Shown: positions 28,301 through 28,788 of the stretch, piece after piece | Layout of the letters: each line of letters starts with the position of its first letter | How positions within the stretch are numbered: the first letter of the stretch is position 1 | Origin: Hirudo medicinalis | Lineage: Eukaryota; Annelida; Clitellata; Hirudinida; Hirudinidae | DNA length: 28,788 nucleotides | Assembly (NCBI GenBank): GCA_011800805.1 | Contig: MPNW01000734.1 | Coordinates: 1-28,788 of the forward strand | Direction of reading: 5' to 3' | The notes under the pieces: generated by a model | Told to the model about the DNA's origin: nothing | What the model saw: only the letters and a program-made list of their open reading frames with translations | The model's database searches: none | Made by a program: the position numbers and the translations under genes

Positions 28301-28629
28301 TCATGTCTTCTTCAAAGACTTACATCGCCTATTGATTATGAAGGAAAACTCATTTCGTAAGCATTTGCATTGTTCCATATTCTAAGTTATTATTTATATT
28401 CACCATCTCTGAAAAACGAGATATTTACATTGATGCTAAATAAAATGAAATATGATATAAATCAAAAATACGTTTAACTTTAAGGATGTGTGGGTTTTTA
28501 ACGAGAGGTTTGACACTGGAAGGAGATGGATGTGTGCACATATTCACCATGCAGAACATCAACGAAATGACTCGATTTATCAATCAAATCATGAACAGCA
28601 AGGAATCAAAAATGATTTCATTTCATTGA
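22339..28629 (+). CDS. Tensin-like adaptor: Ser-rich region, SH2 and PTB domains, eight exons
   Basis: Cytoplasmic adaptor expected to bind phosphotyrosine proteins (SH2) and integrin-type NPxY tails (PTB) at adhesions. Exons: 22339-22759, 24726-24788, 26117-26239, 26367-26459, 26530-26607, 27190-27400, 28182-28250, 28485-28629. Phases all agree and give 400 aa from ATG 22339. Exon 1 is low-complexity, Ser-rich and without a known fold. The SH2 domain starts WFKPNFSRDCAINYLMD, has the pocket Arg in GYFVLRKSS, and continues IKHFLIDASQKGFRFKG, ANEPEF, SLEALVEHYKK and ILPCKL; the NEP.F.SL.ALV string is tensin-specific. The PTB follows: YMTSVFTEVDS, RLSVRAQLNSAGVTFF, KSFYAYDEIVLCCVDPF, MCGFLTRGL, CVHIFTMQ, FINQIMNS and stop. 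No phosphatase or C2 domain lies in the window, so it may be a short (TNS4-like) form, or more exons may lie upstream. The start is the least certain point. Confidence 0.88.
22789..22789. other. Single ambiguous base (N) without flanking duplication
   Basis: Unlike the other gaps, the 127 bp to its left do not recur on its right. It lies in the first tensin-like intron, so it does not affect coding sequence. Confidence 0.7.
23465..24118 (+). pseudogene. C-terminal fragment of a second LINE family
   Basis: The plus strand carries a zinc-knuckle-like start CRVCGKAQETV (23480), then after a frameshift near 23570 YHNRMASYVHCVACHELG, KWYEHTPRSVV, ILANRPDILIHDRKSKSC, MLMDVSVPDD, and after another frameshift near 23845 KYKDFEIEINLMWNM, VLPLVVGALG and HILRKVLGKITKS. 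The RPDI...D...MDV pattern is nuclease-like and follows a Cys-rich knuckle, as in the R2-like element, but the sequence is clearly another family. It sits in the first tensin-like intron between TAA/ATA-rich simple repeats. It is dead. Confidence 0.7.
24119..24158. repeat. (TAA)n/(TTA)n simple repeat after the LINE fragment
   Basis: ATAATAATAATAATAAT followed by TTATTATTATTATTA gives a short palindromic microsatellite directly at the 3' end of the LINE fragment; a similar ATA tract precedes the fragment at 23405-23435. It may be the LINE tail plus a target-site repeat. Confidence 0.6.
25096..25151 (+). repeat. 56-bp dispersed repeat, copy 2
   Basis: The second copy of the repeat at 7971-8026, again on the plus strand, immediately before the hAT remnant in the tensin-like intron. 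Confidence 0.8.
25190..25500 (+). pseudogene. hAT transposase C-terminal dimerisation fragment
   Basis: The plus strand reads ALRMYLVLRVSNCSEERSFSKMKLIKDRL, the ..ER.FS..K.IK..LR core of the hAT C-terminal dimerisation domain, then after a frameshift near 25400 GITFEDLLTEFEKVKTRRFS. It belongs to the same DUF4371-like group as 18733-19830 but lies on the opposite strand and is a separate insertion. Inactive; located in the tensin-like intron 24789-26116. Confidence 0.7.
25504..25853. mobile_element. MITE-like hAT derivative, about 350 bp
   Basis: The left end CAATGACGTAGCCAGGAT followed by AGGGGCAAATTTTT and the right end CCCCCCTTGCTCCCGTGGCTACGCC are approximately inverted (core CGTAGCCA at 25510-25517, TGGCTACG at 25841-25848). 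CAGTGGCGTAGCCAGG-like ends with an inner G-run are typical of DUF4371-type hAT elements. There is no coding capacity. It directly follows the hAT C-terminal fragment, so it may be that element's own terminus plus another copy. Confidence 0.5.
26850..26998. mobile_element. Possible second MITE remnant in the tensin-like intron
   Basis: CAGGGCCGTCATTTAAGC with GCAGGGGGGG nearby, and GCCCCCCCCCTCC about 100 bp on, form G-run and C-run ends that could be inverted. Much weaker than the element at 25504. Confidence 0.25.
27494..27952. mobile_element. 417-bp short retroelement flanked by a 21-bp target-site duplication
   Basis: A 21-bp sequence (CTATCGATC...AGTTTAA) is present unchanged at 27494-27514 and 27932-27952 and bounds a 417-bp insertion in the intron between the first two PTB exons. 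The insertion has no ORF of note and is richer in GC than the intron. Its right part, 27815-27880, shares CTGATCAnCGGATGCG...GCCGAAAC with the 3' tail of the RLE LINE, and it ends near a perfect hairpin (GAACCCTC/GAGGGTTC, 27881-27899). It looks like a SINE-type element mobilised by the LINE. No poly(A) tail is seen. Confidence 0.7.
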
Positions 28630-28788
28630 CTAACTTTCTGATGGTTATATTTCTCATTCAGATATAATAGTACAATTATTTTATTTTTATAACGATTTAC
28701 GTCTGATATACACATATCTAATTTGATAATGAAAATTGATCATTAGTGCTGCTTCTTAAAATTTGGATGTGTGATAAAAAACGTAAGT

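Noticed and set aside
1..28788. tRNA genes, CRISPR arrays or bacterial-type operons
   Set aside because: No cloverleaf, no regularly spaced repeats and no clustered intron-free ORFs were seen; the gene structure is eukaryotic.

Overview
The window looks like nuclear DNA of an invertebrate animal. It is AT-rich, its genes are split by GT-AG introns (many only 55-75 bp), and it is loaded with decayed transposons. Four cellular genes could be assembled by following conserved protein sequence across exons and checking that every splice phase agrees. The phylum cannot be fixed from the sequence; a cnidarian, sponge or other invertebrate would all fit.

Layout. 1-6950 is a transposon graveyard: fragments of an R2-like (restriction-enzyme-like endonuclease, RLE) LINE on both strands, a Merlin DNA transposase whose two halves lie either side of a 3-kb dead copy of that LINE, and a strongly AT-rich tract with a 39-bp tandem repeat. 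8427-13727 (+) is an 11-exon mitochondrial isobutyryl-CoA dehydrogenase gene (ACAD8-like, 412 aa), with one GC-AG intron. 14399-14644 (-) is a two-exon COX17 copper chaperone (60 aa), convergent with the dehydrogenase. 15731-18077 (+) is a PA-TM-RING ubiquitin ligase of the RNF13/RNF167 (Goliath) group, head to head with COX17; its N-terminal exon is unresolved. 18730-20910 is another transposon block on the minus strand: hAT-type (DUF4371) transposase, LINE reverse transcriptase and Ty1/copia gag. 22339-28629 (+) is an eight-exon tensin-like gene with a Ser-rich N-terminal part followed by SH2 and PTB domains; its introns hold a second LINE, a hAT remnant, MITE-like pieces and a 417-bp insertion flanked by a perfect 21-bp target-site duplication.

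The host genes are functionally independent: valine catabolism in mitochondria, cytochrome oxidase copper delivery, endosomal ubiquitination and focal-adhesion-type signalling. The window is not an operon or cluster.

An important artefact: three of the four gaps (N runs) are flanked by exact 127-bp direct duplications. This points to unmerged contig ends from a k=127 assembly, not to biology. One of them duplicates COX17 exon 2. No previously undescribed cellular system is evident. The most interesting leads are the nested LINE/Merlin structure, the short element that shares a conserved tail with the LINE, and the short Ser-rich/SH2/PTB tensin architecture.
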